This document shows positions 1-11,791 of a stretch of 64,000 nucleotides of DNA, in pieces. Position 1 is the first letter of the stretch. Each line of letters opens with the position of its first letter. The notes beneath the pieces were generated by a model. That model saw nothing but the letters and a program-made list of their open reading frames with translations, ran no database searches and was not told where the DNA came from. Both the position numbers and the translations under genes were made by a program. This DNA is from Cunninghamella blakesleeana (taxonomy: Eukaryota > Mucoromycota > Mucoromycetes > Mucorales > Cunninghamellaceae): NCBI GenBank assembly GCA_017871115.1, contig JAFCIZ010000010.1, positions 124,001 through 188,000 of the forward strand, in the 5' to 3' direction.

Positions 1-366
1 TCATTTTCATCATAATTTTCAAAGTTCAAAGGTGTGATTTTCGATGATCTATGATCATTATAACAACTAATAATATGTTTTTTAATCCCAACTATAGTAA
101 GACAGCGTATTTCACAAGAAGGGCATCTATATCCTACATCGATATTCTCTATTATTATAGTTTCTTCATATATATAAACACAAAATGAAATTTATATTCA
201 TTAGTCCTTAATTTTTTTAATAAAATAATATTAATAATAATAAATATTCATTTTTACCTAACAGTACTTTGATTGCAAAAGTATGATAGTTTTTGATGTG
301 ACTATATAACTTTTGTTTGGTATCAAATTTTTTTTCAGGAACGCATTTTTGGTATATTTCAGTCAT
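1..366 (-). CDS. zinc-finger protein, 5' two exons, cut by the window edge
   Basis: Exons 366-258 and 148-1 join in phase 1 across a GTAAAA..AG intron; the reading frame is still open at base 1, so the 3' part lies outside the window. Exon 1 reads from ATG into a degenerate C2H2-like finger (QKCVPEKKFDTKQ, then H-x4-H in YSHIKNYH). Exon 2 has a C-x2-C ... H-x4-C finger (YRCPSCE ... KKHIISC). Small two-exon finger proteins of this style recur in Mucoromycota genomes and may be linked to mobile elements; that link is inference. Function unknown. The start is the first ATG of the frame. Confidence 0.6.
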
Positions 367-707
367 AATGTATTTTATGTAGAAGAGTAGGAAAAAAAAA
401 AAAAAAAAAAAAAAAAACGAGAATTCATTTAGGAAAGTTTAAATAAACAAAAATAAAACAATGAAAATTTATTTGGGAAAGATTAATCTCTTTTTATTTT
501 TGTATTAAAATGATAAATCAATTTATTTTGGGAAATGATCTCTAATTTAAAATAACAGAGTATCCAATTAAACTTCTGTTGCAAGGGTGAGCCGATAAAT
601 AATTTAAAAAAACAATTTCATATATATAAAATGATGATAAATAAAAATATTAAGAATATAAATATAAAATGTGATTCAAGAAAATAAGAAAGTGCGTTTC
701 CATGTAA
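367..707. other. intergenic, AT-rich
   Basis: Holds a poly-A run near 392-417 and the presumed promoter of the leftward zinc-finger gene. No supported gene. A short ATG frame at about 630-690 ends quickly. Confidence 0.5.
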
Positions 708-1190
708 ATATATACGGCAGTATATATAAAGACTTTTATAATATACCTAATAAAAGAGATAAATATAAACCAAAATAATCAAAATAATCAAAATAATCAA
801 AATAATCAAAATAATCAAAATAATCAAAATAATCAAAATAATCAAAATAATCAAAATAATCAAAATAATCAAAATAATCAAAATAATCAAAATAATCAAA
901 ATAATCATAAAAATCAAAAAACTATATCATTTGAAAAAATAGATAATAAACTACCTAGTGATAAAGAAATAGATAGTATATTGATATATGGTGGATTATC
1001 AACATTGGAATAAGATAATGAAAATATAAATAATAAGTATTTTACAATTGAAGAAAAATTAATAGATGATGAAAATGAAGTTCATGAAAACATTAATCAT
1101 TCTAAAATAAATAATAATAATGACAGAAATATTAATGGAAAAGATTATACAAAGAATATGAAGGAAATTGAATTATGTTTACCACCGTAA
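708..1190 (+). pseudogene. Asn/Gln-repeat reading frame with one internal stop
   Basis: A frame open from 708 carries about 15 perfect 9-bp units (AAT AAT CAA, 771-905) encoding an NNQ tract. It then reads unique charged sequence (KTISFEKIDNKLPSDKE...) to a TAA at 1011-1013 and continues in the same frame with similar composition (YFTIEEKLIDDENE...) to a TAA at 1188-1190. No ATG precedes the repeat in this frame, so a 5' exon is missing or the gene is dead. A GT at 958 and AG at 1014 would remove exactly 57 nt including the stop and keep the frame, so a short intron is an alternative to pseudogenisation. Product not recognised. Confidence 0.4.
771..905 (+). repeat. 9-bp minisatellite, about 15 units
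   Basis: Near-perfect tandem CAAAATAAT units. The period divisible by three keeps the frame open (poly-NNQ). Confidence 0.9.
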
Positions 1191-1385
1191 TAAAAAATGA
1201 AACTAAAAGTACTGAAAAAGATTAAATTTTTAGCAAAAAAAGGTTTATGTTCATTATTTTTAATAATAAAAGAGTATATAGTGATAAAAATATATTTTAA
1301 AAAGTAAATCATTGTTACAAAAAAAATTGTAAACTCATACCTTTTTTTTATTGTAATTGTATTTTCATTAAATAATACTACTACC

Positions 1386-1420
<35 letters not shown>

Positions 1421-2039
1421 GGTGGTGAAAAAAGAACTGAAAAGTACTGATTTTTTGAATTCTAAATTCTGATTCTATACTTCTTTTTGTTACACAATAA
1501 TAGATGTAATTTAATTCTAGTTAAATTTTATTCAATACTATTCAGTTCTAATTTCATAAAATATTAATAAAATAATACGTAATATACTATTTTCAACCAT
1601 TCCAAGTATTTAAAATTTATTTGAAATTTATATAACGAATATTGATATTATTGTATTTTAGATAGTTATGATATTCATCAATAGTAAAAACAAGTTACTA
1701 AACTTGGTTACATAGTTATAGAATGCCGGCACGGAATTAACTTAAAATCCAATTATTCAAAAAGAAATATTAATAAACGTTATAAAAAAACGCGTATCTT
1801 TTATTTAGAAGTGCATGAAATATCTAAAGCAATCTAACTGATATGATATAATAGTCAGTCAATTTAATACATTTCCAGCGTAGGAATATCCAATAATAGA
1901 TTGATAAAACTTCAGTACAGTAAAAGCATACATTTAAGCTATACTCCATATCTATTAAGCACCAAATTACAATGATATTTACCACTACGGCTATTTTTAT
2001 TTAATATATCATTTATTATTATTATTATTATTATTATTA
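1191..2039. other. left flank of the satellite; left copy of a diverged repeat
   Basis: No convincing gene. Contains a (TAA)n run at 1387-1417. From about 1480 to 2030 it aligns collinearly with 6930-7550 on the other side of the satellite, with many substitutions and small indels (shared blocks such as TTTAGAAGT at 1805 and 7317, and an ATTTTTATT..AATAT block just before 2010 and 7530). It ends in a (TTA)n run directly at the first satellite unit. Confidence 0.65.
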
Positions 2040-5000
2040 TGCTTGGATGCCTAATTTTGAGATGCCTAATTCTGAGATGCCTAATGCTGGGATGTCTAAT
2101 GCTGGGATGCCTAATGCTGGGATGCCTAATTCTGAGATGCCTAATTCTGAGATGCCTAATTTCATATATGCTTATGCTTGGATGCCTAATGCTGAGATGC
2201 CTAATGCTTAGATGCCTAATTTCATATATGCTTATGCTGGGATGCCTAATGCTGGGATGCCTAATGCTTAGATGCCTAATTTCATATATGCTTATGCTGG
2301 GATGCCTAATGCTGGGATGCCTAATGTTGGGATGCCTAATGTTGGGATGCCTAATTCCGAGATGCCTAATTTTGAGATGCCTAATTTCATATATGCTTAT
2401 GCTGGGATGCCTTATGCTGGGATGCCTAATGCTGGGATGCCTAATGCTTAGATGCCTAATTTCATATATGCTTATGCTGGGATGCCTAATGCTGGGATGC
2501 CTAATTCCGAGATGCCTAATGCTGGGATGCCTAATGCTGGGATGCCTAATGTTGGGATGCCTAATGCTGGGATGCCTAATTCCGAGATGCCTAATTTTGA
2601 GATGCCTAATTTCATATATGCTTATGCTGGGATGCCTAATGCTGGGATGCCTAATGCTGGGATGCCTAATGCTGGGATGCCTAATGTTGGGATGCCTAAT
2701 GCTGGGATGCCTTATGCTGGGATGCCTAATGCTGGGATGCCTAATGCTTAGATGCCTAATTTCATATATGCTTATGCTGGGATGCCTAATGCTGGGATGC
2801 CTAATGCTGGGATGCCTAATTTTGAGATGCCTAATTTCATATATGCTTATGCTGGGATGCCTAATGCTGGGATGCCTAATTTTGAGATGCCTAATTTCAT
2901 ATATGCTTATGCTGGGATGCCTAATGCTGGGATGCCTAATTCCGAGATGCCTAATTTTGAGATGCCTAATTTCATATATGCTTATGCTGGGATGCCTAAT
3001 GCTGGGATGCCTAATGCTGGGATGCCTAATGCTGGGATGCCTAATGCTTAGATGCCTAATTTCATATATGCTTATGCTGGGATGCCTAATGCTGGGATGC
3101 CTAATGCTGGGATGCCTAATGTTGGGATGCCTAATGCTGGGATGCCTAATTCCGAGATGCCTAATTTTGAGATGCCTAATTTCATATATGCTTATGCTGG
3201 GATGCCTAATGCTGGGATGCCTAATGCTGGGATGCCTTATGCTGGGATGCCTAATGCTGGGATGCCTAATGCTTAGATGCCTAATGTCATATATGCTTAT
3301 GCTGGGATGCCTAATGCTGGGATGCCTAATGCTGGGATGCCTAATGTTGGGATGCCTAATGCTGGGATGCCTTATGCTGGGATGCCTAATGCTGGGATGC
3401 CTAATGCTTAGATGCCTAATTTCATATATGCTTATGCTGGGATGCCTAATGCTGGGATGCCTAATGCTGGGATGCCTAATGCTGGGATGCCTAATGTTGG
3501 GATGCCTAATGCTGGGATGCCTAATGCTGGGATGCCTAATTCCGAGATGCCTAATTTTGAGATGCCTAATTTCATATATGCTTATGCTGGGATGCCTAAT
3601 GCTGGGATGCCTAATGCTGGGATGCCTAATGTTGGGATGCCTAATGCTGGGATGCCTTATGCTGGGATGCCTAATGCTGGGATGCCTAATGCTGGGATGC
3701 CTAATGCTGGGATGCCTAATGCTTAGATGCCTAATTTCATATATGCTTATGCTGGGATGCCTAATGCTGGGATGCCTAATGCTGGGATGCCTAATGTTGG
3801 GATGCCTAATGCTGGGATGCCTAATTCCGAGATGCCTAATTTTGAGATGCCTAATTTCATATATGCTTATGCTGGGATGCCTAATGCTGGGATGCCTAAT
3901 GCTGGGATGCCTAATGCTGGGATGCCTAATGTTGGGATGCCTAATGCTGGGATGCCTTATGCTGGGATGCCTAATGCTGGGATGCCTAATGCTTAGATGC
4001 CTAATTTCATATATGCTTATGCTGGGATGCCTAATGCTGGGATGCCTAATGCTGGGATGCCTAATTTTGAGATGCCTAATTTCATATATGCTTATGCTGG
4101 GATGCCTAATGCTGGGATGCCTAATTCCGAGATGCCTAATTTTGAGATGCCTAATTTCATATATGCTTATGCTGGGATGCCTAATGCTGGGATGCCTAAT
4201 GCTGGGATGCCTAATGCTGGGATGCCTAATGCTGGGATGCCTAATGCTTAGATGCCTAATTTCATATATGCTTATGCTGGGATGCCTAATGCTGGGATGC
4301 CTAATGCTGGGATGCCTAATGTTGGGATGCCTAATGCTGGGATGCCTAATTCCGAGATGCCTAATTTTGAGATGCCTAATTTCATATATGCTTATGCTGG
4401 GATGCCTAATGCTGGGATGCCTAATGCTGGGATGCCTAATGCTGGGATGCCTAATGTTGGGATGCCTAATGCTGGGATGCCTTATGCTGGGATGCCTAAT
4501 GCTGGGATGCCTAATGCTTAGATGCCTAATTTCATATATGCTTATGCTGGGATGCCTAATGCTGGGATGCCTAATGCTGGGATGCCTAATTTTGAGATGC
4601 CTAATTTCATATATGCTTATGCTGGGATGCCTAATGCTGGGATGCCTAATTCCGAGATGCCTAATTTTGAGATGCCTAATTTCATATATGCTTATGCTGG
4701 GATGCCTAATGCTGGGATGCCTAATGCTGGGATGCCTAATGCTGGGATGCCTAATGCTGGGATGCCTAATGCTTAGATGCCTAATTTCATATATGCTTAT
4801 GCTGGGATGCCTAATTCCGAGATGCCTAATTTTGAGATGCCTAATTTCATATATGCTTATGCTGGGATGCCTAATGCTGGGATGCCTAATGCTGGGATGC
4901 CTTATGCTGGGATGCCTAATGCTGGGATGCCTAATGCTTAGATGCCTAATGTCATATATGCTTATGCTGGGATGCCTAATGCTGGGATGCCTAATGCTGG

Positions 5001-6650
5001 GATGCCTAATGTTGGGATGCCTAATGTTGGGATGCCTAATTCCGAGATGCCTAATTTTGAGATGCCTAATTTCATATATGCTTATGCTGGGATGCCTAAT
5101 GCTGGGATGCCTAATGCTGGGATGCCTAATGTTGGGATGCCTAATGCTGGGATGCCTAATTCCGAGATGCCTAATTTTGAGATGCCTAATTTCATATATG
5201 CTTATGCTGGGATGCCTAATGCTGGGATGCCTAATGCTGGGATGCCTAATGCTGGGATGCCTAATGTTGGGATGCCTAATGCTGGGATGCCTTATGCTGG
5301 GATGCCTAATGCTGGGATGCCTAATGCTTAGATGCCTAATTTCATATATGCTTATGCTGGGATGCCTAATGCTGGGATGCCTAATGCTGGGATGCCTAAT
5401 TTTGAGATGCCTAATTTCATATATGCTTATGCTGGGATGCCTAATGCTGGGATGCCTAATTCCGAGATGCCTAATTTTGAGATGCCTAATTTCATATATG
5501 CTTATGCTGGGATGCCTAATGCTGGGATGCCTAATGCTGGGATGCCTAATGCTGGGATGCCTAATGCTGGGATGCCTAATGCTTAGATGCCTAATTTCAT
5601 ATATGCTTATGCTGGGATGCCTAATGCTGGGATGCCTAATGCTGGGATGCCTAATGTTGGGATGCCTAATGTTGGGATGCCTAATTCCGAGATGCCTAAT
5701 TTTGAGATGCCTAATTTCATATATGCTTATGCTGGGATGCCTAATGCTGGGATGCCTAATGCTGGGATGCCTAATGCTGGGATGCCTAATGTTGGGATGC
5801 CTAATGCTGGGATGCCTTATGCTGGGATGCCTAATGCTGGGATGCCTAATGCTTAGATGCCTAATTTCATATATGCTTATGCTGGGATGCCTAATGCTGG
5901 GATGCCTAATGCTGGGATGCCTAATTTTGAGATGCCTAATTTCATATATGCTTATGCTGGGATGCCTAATGCTGGGATGCCTAATTCCGAGATGCCTAAT
6001 TTTGAGATGCCTAATTTCATATATGCTTATGCTGGGATGCCTAATGCTGGGATGCCTAATGCTGGGATGCCTAATGCTTAGATGCCTAATTTCATATATG
6101 CTTATGCTGGGATGCCTAATTCCGAGATGCCTAATTTTGAGATGCCTAATTTCATATATGCTTATGCTGGGATGCCTAATGCTGGGATGCCTAATGCTGG
6201 GATGCCTTATGCTGGGATGCCTAATGCTGGGATGCCTAATGCTTAGATGCCTAATGTCATATATGCTTATGCTGGGATGCCTAATGCTGGGATGCCTAAT
6301 GCTGGGATGCCTAATGTTGGGATGCCTAATGTTGGGATGCCTAATTCCGAGATGCCTAATTTTGAGATGCCTAATTTCATATATGCTTATGCTGGGATGC
6401 CTAATGCTGGGATGCCTAATGCTGGGATGCCTAATGTTGGGATGCCTAATGCTGGGATGCCTAATTCTGAGATGCCTAATTTCATATATGCTTATGCTGG
6501 GATGCCTAATGCTGGGATGCCTAATTCCGAGATGCCTAATTCCGAGATGTCTAATTTTGAGATGCCTAATGCTTAGATGCCTAATGCTTAGATGCCTAAT
6601 GCTTAGATGCCTAATGCTTAGATGCCTAATGCTTAGATGCCTAATATGTA
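2040..6650. repeat. 4.6-kb satellite of 15-bp units with nested higher-order repeats
   Basis: About 307 units of 15 bp, consensus GCTGGGATGCCTAAT. GATGCCTAAT is nearly invariant; the other five bases vary among GCTGG, GTTGG, TCCGA, TTTGA, TCTGA and GCTTA, and every few units one is replaced by TTCATATATGCTTAT. Higher-order structure is plain: 3727-4251 is repeated as 4252-4776 (525 bp), and the block starting at 3997 recurs at 5332 (1335-bp spacing, becoming 1305 bp after a 30-bp deletion near 6080). Because 15 is a multiple of three, both strands show stop-free frames over 1500 codons long. The pattern of change is not synonymous, so it reads as satellite DNA. Boundaries are sharp: (TTA)n on the left, unique DNA after 6650. 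Confidence 0.95.
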
Positions 6651-6654
6651 AATG

Positions 6655-8145
6655 GTGAGACAATCACATACCGTACTATAAAAAAAAAATTATTAAAATA
6701 TTTATTTAGGGAATAAAACCGTATTAATAAACTTATCTAAAAAATTTGGTTTACCTTATTTTGTTTTTTTTCATCTGCTTTGTTTTTTCATTTTAAATTT
6801 TATATTGAAATAGCTGGAAATAGTTCTAATGGCCAATTTTTATTTTCATGCATTTCGATTAGTAGCATAACTAAATTATTTCGATGATATAGGCAATTAT
6901 TATAAAGATAAAGCATTGAATTTTTAAAAAAAAGTTTTGTTTCAATATTTCTTTTTATTTTATATTAATGAATATAATTCAGTTTTAATTAAGTATTATA
7001 TTATTCGACTCTGATTAAGGTTTCATTTAATTTTTATTTCATAAAATTATTAATAATAAAAAATATATACCATACAACTTTTTAGGCATTCGAAGTAGTT
7101 AAAATGTTTTTGGAATTTGCTTAATAGTTGTAGATATTAATATATTTTAGGTAATTATAATATATACCAATAATTAAAATAAACTAATGAATTTGAATAA
7201 GTTTTTAAAGGATAATGATGTGAAATATAATCTAGATACAATCAATAGAAAAGAAATTGTAATAAACATTATAAAAAAGAAAGAGAAAAAAAGAAAAACG
7301 AATATGGATAGCTTTAATTTAGAAGTATACACAATGCTTAAAATGAACTAATATGGCATAATAATAAGTCAAATTAACAAATTTTTGGAATAATAATATT
7401 TTTTAATAAACTGGCAAAACTTACTTTAACACAATAATGGCAGGTATATAAACTATACAGTCTATTTAATATATATACCAAGTTACAGCGATGTATCTAA
7501 CTAATGTTATTTTTATTCAATATTTTATTTATTACCGCTACTACTATTACTATCATTATCATTTTATTATAATAGTAATTTTTGTTTAATATAAATATGG
7601 CTAACTGCTAAACAGTATGATATAATTATGGCTAAGATTGAGATATAATTTTCTTAATCATGGTCAGATATCATACAGCATATTAACAGAATTGTATAAA
7701 TGCAAACTTTATTTTAATCTATAATAAAAATCAGTTAGTTTCTTTTGATTATTTACATCCAACCTGATGATAGTACAAATAGAACTTGCTCTTTGTAATT
7801 TATATATTTTATGAATTTATTTTTATATGTATTAGCTTTAGTTTGTATTTTTATTATTTTAAGTATATAATTAAAAAAGAACCGAAAGAAAGTATTTCAT
7901 TTAAAACATCATCAAAAATAATAGCAAATATCATGAATATCAGTAAATATCAGTAAGCATAAAAATCAGTAAATTTTACAAGTTACCACTGATTAGAGCT
8001 AGCAAGCACAAAAATAAAAATAAAAATAAAAATTGATATATATATTTTTTCACAAAGTCAGCACGCTACTTCTTGTTGTGTATCTTTTATTATAATTGTT
8101 CTCATTATTTAAAACTCCATAAATAATCATATAGATGAATATATA
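6655..8145. other. right flank of the satellite; right copy of the diverged repeat
   Basis: No gene supported. About 6930-7550 is the diverged counterpart of 1480-2030. 7920-7975 holds a few short imperfect copies of an ATATCAGTAA motif. The remainder is plain AT-rich sequence and the 3' side of the leftward gene that ends at 8146. Confidence 0.6.
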
Positions 8146-9405
8146 CTAAGATAATTCAATAACATTTCCATTAACACCAAGCTTAAAATCTAATGGATAG
8201 CTAGGTGGAGTTGTTGATGATTCTTGGGGCATAGATATTGGCAATGATAAACTTTTGTTATTTGTATTAGGGTCATCTATTGGCATGACATCAGCAGTCA
8301 TTTTACTTTTTTTCCTAAAACTTCGAAGAGTAGTTGGTATGAACCAAGACGACTTTTTCTTACTGTTATCGTTATCATTATCATTATCATGCTTTATTTT
8401 GTTTGTTTTACTGGATGGTTTTTCATTTTGTAAAACAATAACATTTCTGTCTTGAGGTAGAGGCATAGTTCCGCCAAAGAATGGTGCTATACCTTCTATT
8501 TGGCCCGTAAGCATACCTGATTCCCATAATTGTATAGCTGCTAATTTATGGCTATAAGAATAAACACATGTGGCCCAGTAAGACTATGAAGAAAAAAAGT
8601 AAAAATTGTAGATGTTTATATAAGTGGATTAAATAAAAAAGCAATATATTATTATTATTTTCATTTTACTACATACGTAAATTGTCACCATCAAGAAAAC
8701 ACAAACAAGGCCAAAGTTAAATTCATCTTGCCATAATTTATTACAATTATAATAATCTACCCCATTGTTTAACTGCGAACCATTTTGTGTATCTTGGGGT
8801 AAAGCTTGAAAGGCTGTATTAATACACCAATCATAATAATTTGATTTATCTGTACCAAAAACCACTAAATTAGCAAAGGCATCAATTAACACTAATGCTA
8901 TGAATACCCATAATGTATGTGAGTAAACTTGAACGGCATGTGCATAATCCTAATAAATTACAATAAAAATAAAAGGTGGATGTTCCTTTAACATATATAT
9001 TGAACTTTCCTTTTTTTTATTATTTTTATTTTAACTTTACTAAAAATAACGTAAATAAACCACATAGAGCAATTATAAAAAACAACAAATTGATCACACC
9101 AAATACAATATTAGCTTGAAATGGTAAATATGAAAAGAAAGCTATAATATAATTATAATAAGAATAATTAATTAATAAATACTCTAAAAAATAATAAGTA
9201 TTATTATCTTTCAGAGTACTATAAACTTACGGTTTTGTCGTTGAAAGCATATAATCGCGAAGTATAATGAAATCCCTGCCCATATTAAGCTTGCAAAAGC
9301 TGATCCAACACGTAAATGAATACATCCACAGCATTTTCTTAACGACTGGTGGTTTGTATGTACGTATCGACTTTTTGAGTATGGTTTTGCTGTATTAAAT
9401 TCCAT
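8146..9405 (-). CDS. LAPTM-like four-helix membrane protein with C-terminal PPxY (paralogue A)
   Basis: Exons 9405-9231, 9141-9041, 8949-8677 and 8583-8146 join in phase to give about 328 aa. The N-terminus carries RKCCGCIHLRVGS just before helix 1, then three more hydrophobic segments and a luminal loop with WCI and YNC cysteines. The cytosolic tail has NVIVLQNEKPSS, a DN repeat, a basic stretch and PPSY near the end. The CCGC-x-H-x-R-x-G signature before helix 1, four helices and a terminal PPxY resemble the animal LAPTM4/5 (Mtp) family, whose PY motif recruits Nedd4-type ubiquitin ligases for endolysosomal sorting. That homology is inferred from the motif and layout, not tested. The paralogue at 27711-28966 shares exon layout and motifs. 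Existence of the gene is secure; function is tentative. Confidence 0.8.
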
Positions 9406-10840
9406 TTTAATTTTTACTTTTCTTTTTTATGTAAAAAAAATGGATGGGTATAAAATATATGTTAAAAAAAGGAAGGTATTTAAAAATATAAATAAATAGA
9501 AAAAGAAAAAGAAAAGTAGTAAATAACAATTATAATAATTATTATAATTATATTTAAAAATTGAAAAAGTTCCTTTGTGATGATATGATCTTAAAAAGGT
9601 GCCATGTTTTTAGAGTTGACTACCATATTTGGATAGTGCTTTATCCCGAACCGAAAAAAAGAGTTTGAAAATACCTTAAAGGGGCTGTGTAACTTTATAA
9701 ATCTTTTATCTTTTTTTTTTTGAAGTTTATACTTTCAATAACGTATATTGTACTATCATTGGAAAATATTCAGTATATATTGATAATAGTATGCAATATT
9801 AAAGGAAATAAATAAAGATGAAAAATAGAAGCAGCATTATTTTATACATGTTTAAAGTTAAAAAATACGGTAAATTTTATTCATGAAACAATATTTTCCA
9901 AAGCAAAATTAAATAAATATAAAAGTTAAATATGGCGTATTAGTGTTATTAAAAGGTAGTGATGTTTTTTTGATTGTTGTTTATTTAAACGAGGTGTTTT
10001 CTTTAATTTAAATTCATTGAAGAATACTTCAATTTCAATTTGTTTTATTTTTAGTAATAAATCAATTTTCTTTCCAAAGATATTGCTAGCATCCTATTTG
10101 CGTTTATTTTGACTATATTCCACCGAGTATCTATAACTTTTGGAATCGATTTTGTCACTAAAGAAATAATTATAACAATAATAATAATAAAAAGATGATT
10201 CGTTATAAAGCTAATTAAAACAATATTTTTTTAAAATATAAATAATTGGATTACTTTTAATTTATCAAATTATTGTACAAATCGACTGTTCCTTGGAAAT
10301 TCCCGTATGTTATAACATGTACGAAATCACTTCACTTTGTTAAGTTGATCTCAAAATTTTTGCTACATTTTCGTAAACTTGTGGAATTGTAATACGGCCA
10401 TACCTCGAATTTTTCCTTGTTTCTTTTTCTTTTCTTTTCTTTTTTTTTGAAAATGCATTATTCAAATTCATTAAATAATAATGTATATTATCAAGTATTA
10501 CCAGAAGAAACAGTACGAAGAACCAAATAATTATTATATCTTACATAGCTCAAAATTTCTTTGTGTCAGCTGTAATAATTTTATATGTAGCTTTATTTCA
10601 GTTTCATATTATTTTATTGAAATTTATTAAAATTGGTATAAATAGTTATGTTTCTTCTCACTGATAATAATAACAATTGCTATAAAAAAATAAAAATTAG
10701 GAGTTTATATATGGGATATAGTGAAATAGATGTTTAAAACAGATAATTAAAAAGGTCGGAATTTGAATGTAAAAAAATTGATCACCTACAATTTTTTGGT
10801 ACTATACACTTTTCTTTTTCTCTTTTTTAAATATATAAAA
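9406..10840. other. intergenic, mostly featureless, with one decayed coding fragment
   Basis: Presumed divergent promoters of the genes at 9405 and 10841. On the minus strand at about 10410-10262 one frame reads GRITIPQVYENVAKILRST, then stop, then QSEVISYML, stop, HTGISKEQSICTII: a broken coding remnant of unknown origin. No tRNA-like segment seen. Confidence 0.4.
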
Positions 10841-11791
10841 ATGATTCCAACAAAAAGAAGTGGGCAACACTCTCATTCCAGACAATCTTCTCCACCATCT
10901 TATCGGGGCTCACCTTCTTATTCACCACCTTATGAATCTAATTCGACTTATTCACGTAACAATAATAGTAATAATAATAATAATCATAAACGAGCCAATT
11001 CTCGTCGATCAAGCGTAGGTCATTCTAGACAAGGATCTGTTGAAACAAATATAGATGAAGAACAGTCAATAAATAATCCAATTGGATCTTCAACAGCAAC
11101 AAATAATAACAATGGCAATAATAATTCGACTGATCTTGGTGCAGGCAATCAAGAGAATACAGATATAAATGATAAAGACGATAATGATCCTGAAGAAGAC
11201 GATAAGGATGAACTTATTATGGACGATGATATGCATGCTCAAATGGAAAAAGCAAAGGAAAATATGAAGTATGTGACATATAGTAATAATAATAATATTA
11301 ATAATATAGTAAATGAATAGATAAAATAATAATTATTTATATATACTTTTTTATTTTTTTTAAAAAGGTTACTATTAGAAAATTTTTCTGATGATCAATT
11401 ACAAAGATATGAAGCTTATCGTCGATCGGCATTAAATAGAAATAACGTGAAAAGGGTAATATATAGATATTAATATGATTTTTTTTTACAAGTTAAATAA
11501 TATTTATATTGATATTTATATATATATATATAAAATATAAATACATGTCAATAGTTAGTTAGTCAAGTTATGAATCAACAATGTAGTCAAACAATGGCAT
11601 TTGTAGTAGCAGGGTTTGCAAAAGTTTATGTTGGAGAAATTATTGAGAAAGCAAGACAAGTCATGGAAGAAGCTGGTGATACAGGAACTATTCGACCTGA
11701 TCATATCCGTGAAGCTCATAGAAGATATAAATTGGATCATTCATCATCTAGTGGTGCAAATGTTGGCAAAAAATTATTATTAAAACGATAA
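10841..11791 (+). CDS. TAF11: TFIID subunit TAF11
   Basis: Exons 10841-11268, 11368-11455 and 11555-11791 give 250 aa. The C-terminal TAFII28 histone-fold domain (about residues 140-245) is clear: LLENFSDDQLQRYEAYRRSA, NVKRLVSQVMNQQCSQ, then VAGFAKVYVGEIIEKA and IRPDHIREAHRRYK. It pairs with TAF13 in TFIID and helps TBP function at polymerase II promoters in the nucleus. The N-terminal half is low complexity: Ser/Pro/Tyr-rich, Asn runs, then an acidic stretch, typical of fungal TAF11. I chose the ATG at 10841; an in-frame ATG at 10763 would add a hydrophobic 26-residue extension that looks like leader sequence, not protein. Confidence 0.92.

Noticed and set aside
1145..1420. Small inverted-repeat element bounded by CCACCGT and ACGGTGG
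   Set aside because: Only about 8-12 bp of the arms match, and one arm lies inside the Asn/Gln frame; no target-site duplication found.
2040..6650. CRISPR-like array
   Set aside because: Units are contiguous 15-mers with no unique spacers, in a eukaryotic genome.
2039..6663. Giant repeat proteins on both strands as real genes
   Set aside because: Explained by a 15-bp period without stops. No domain or signal, changes between units are nonsynonymous, and the unique ends are simply flanking AT-rich DNA.
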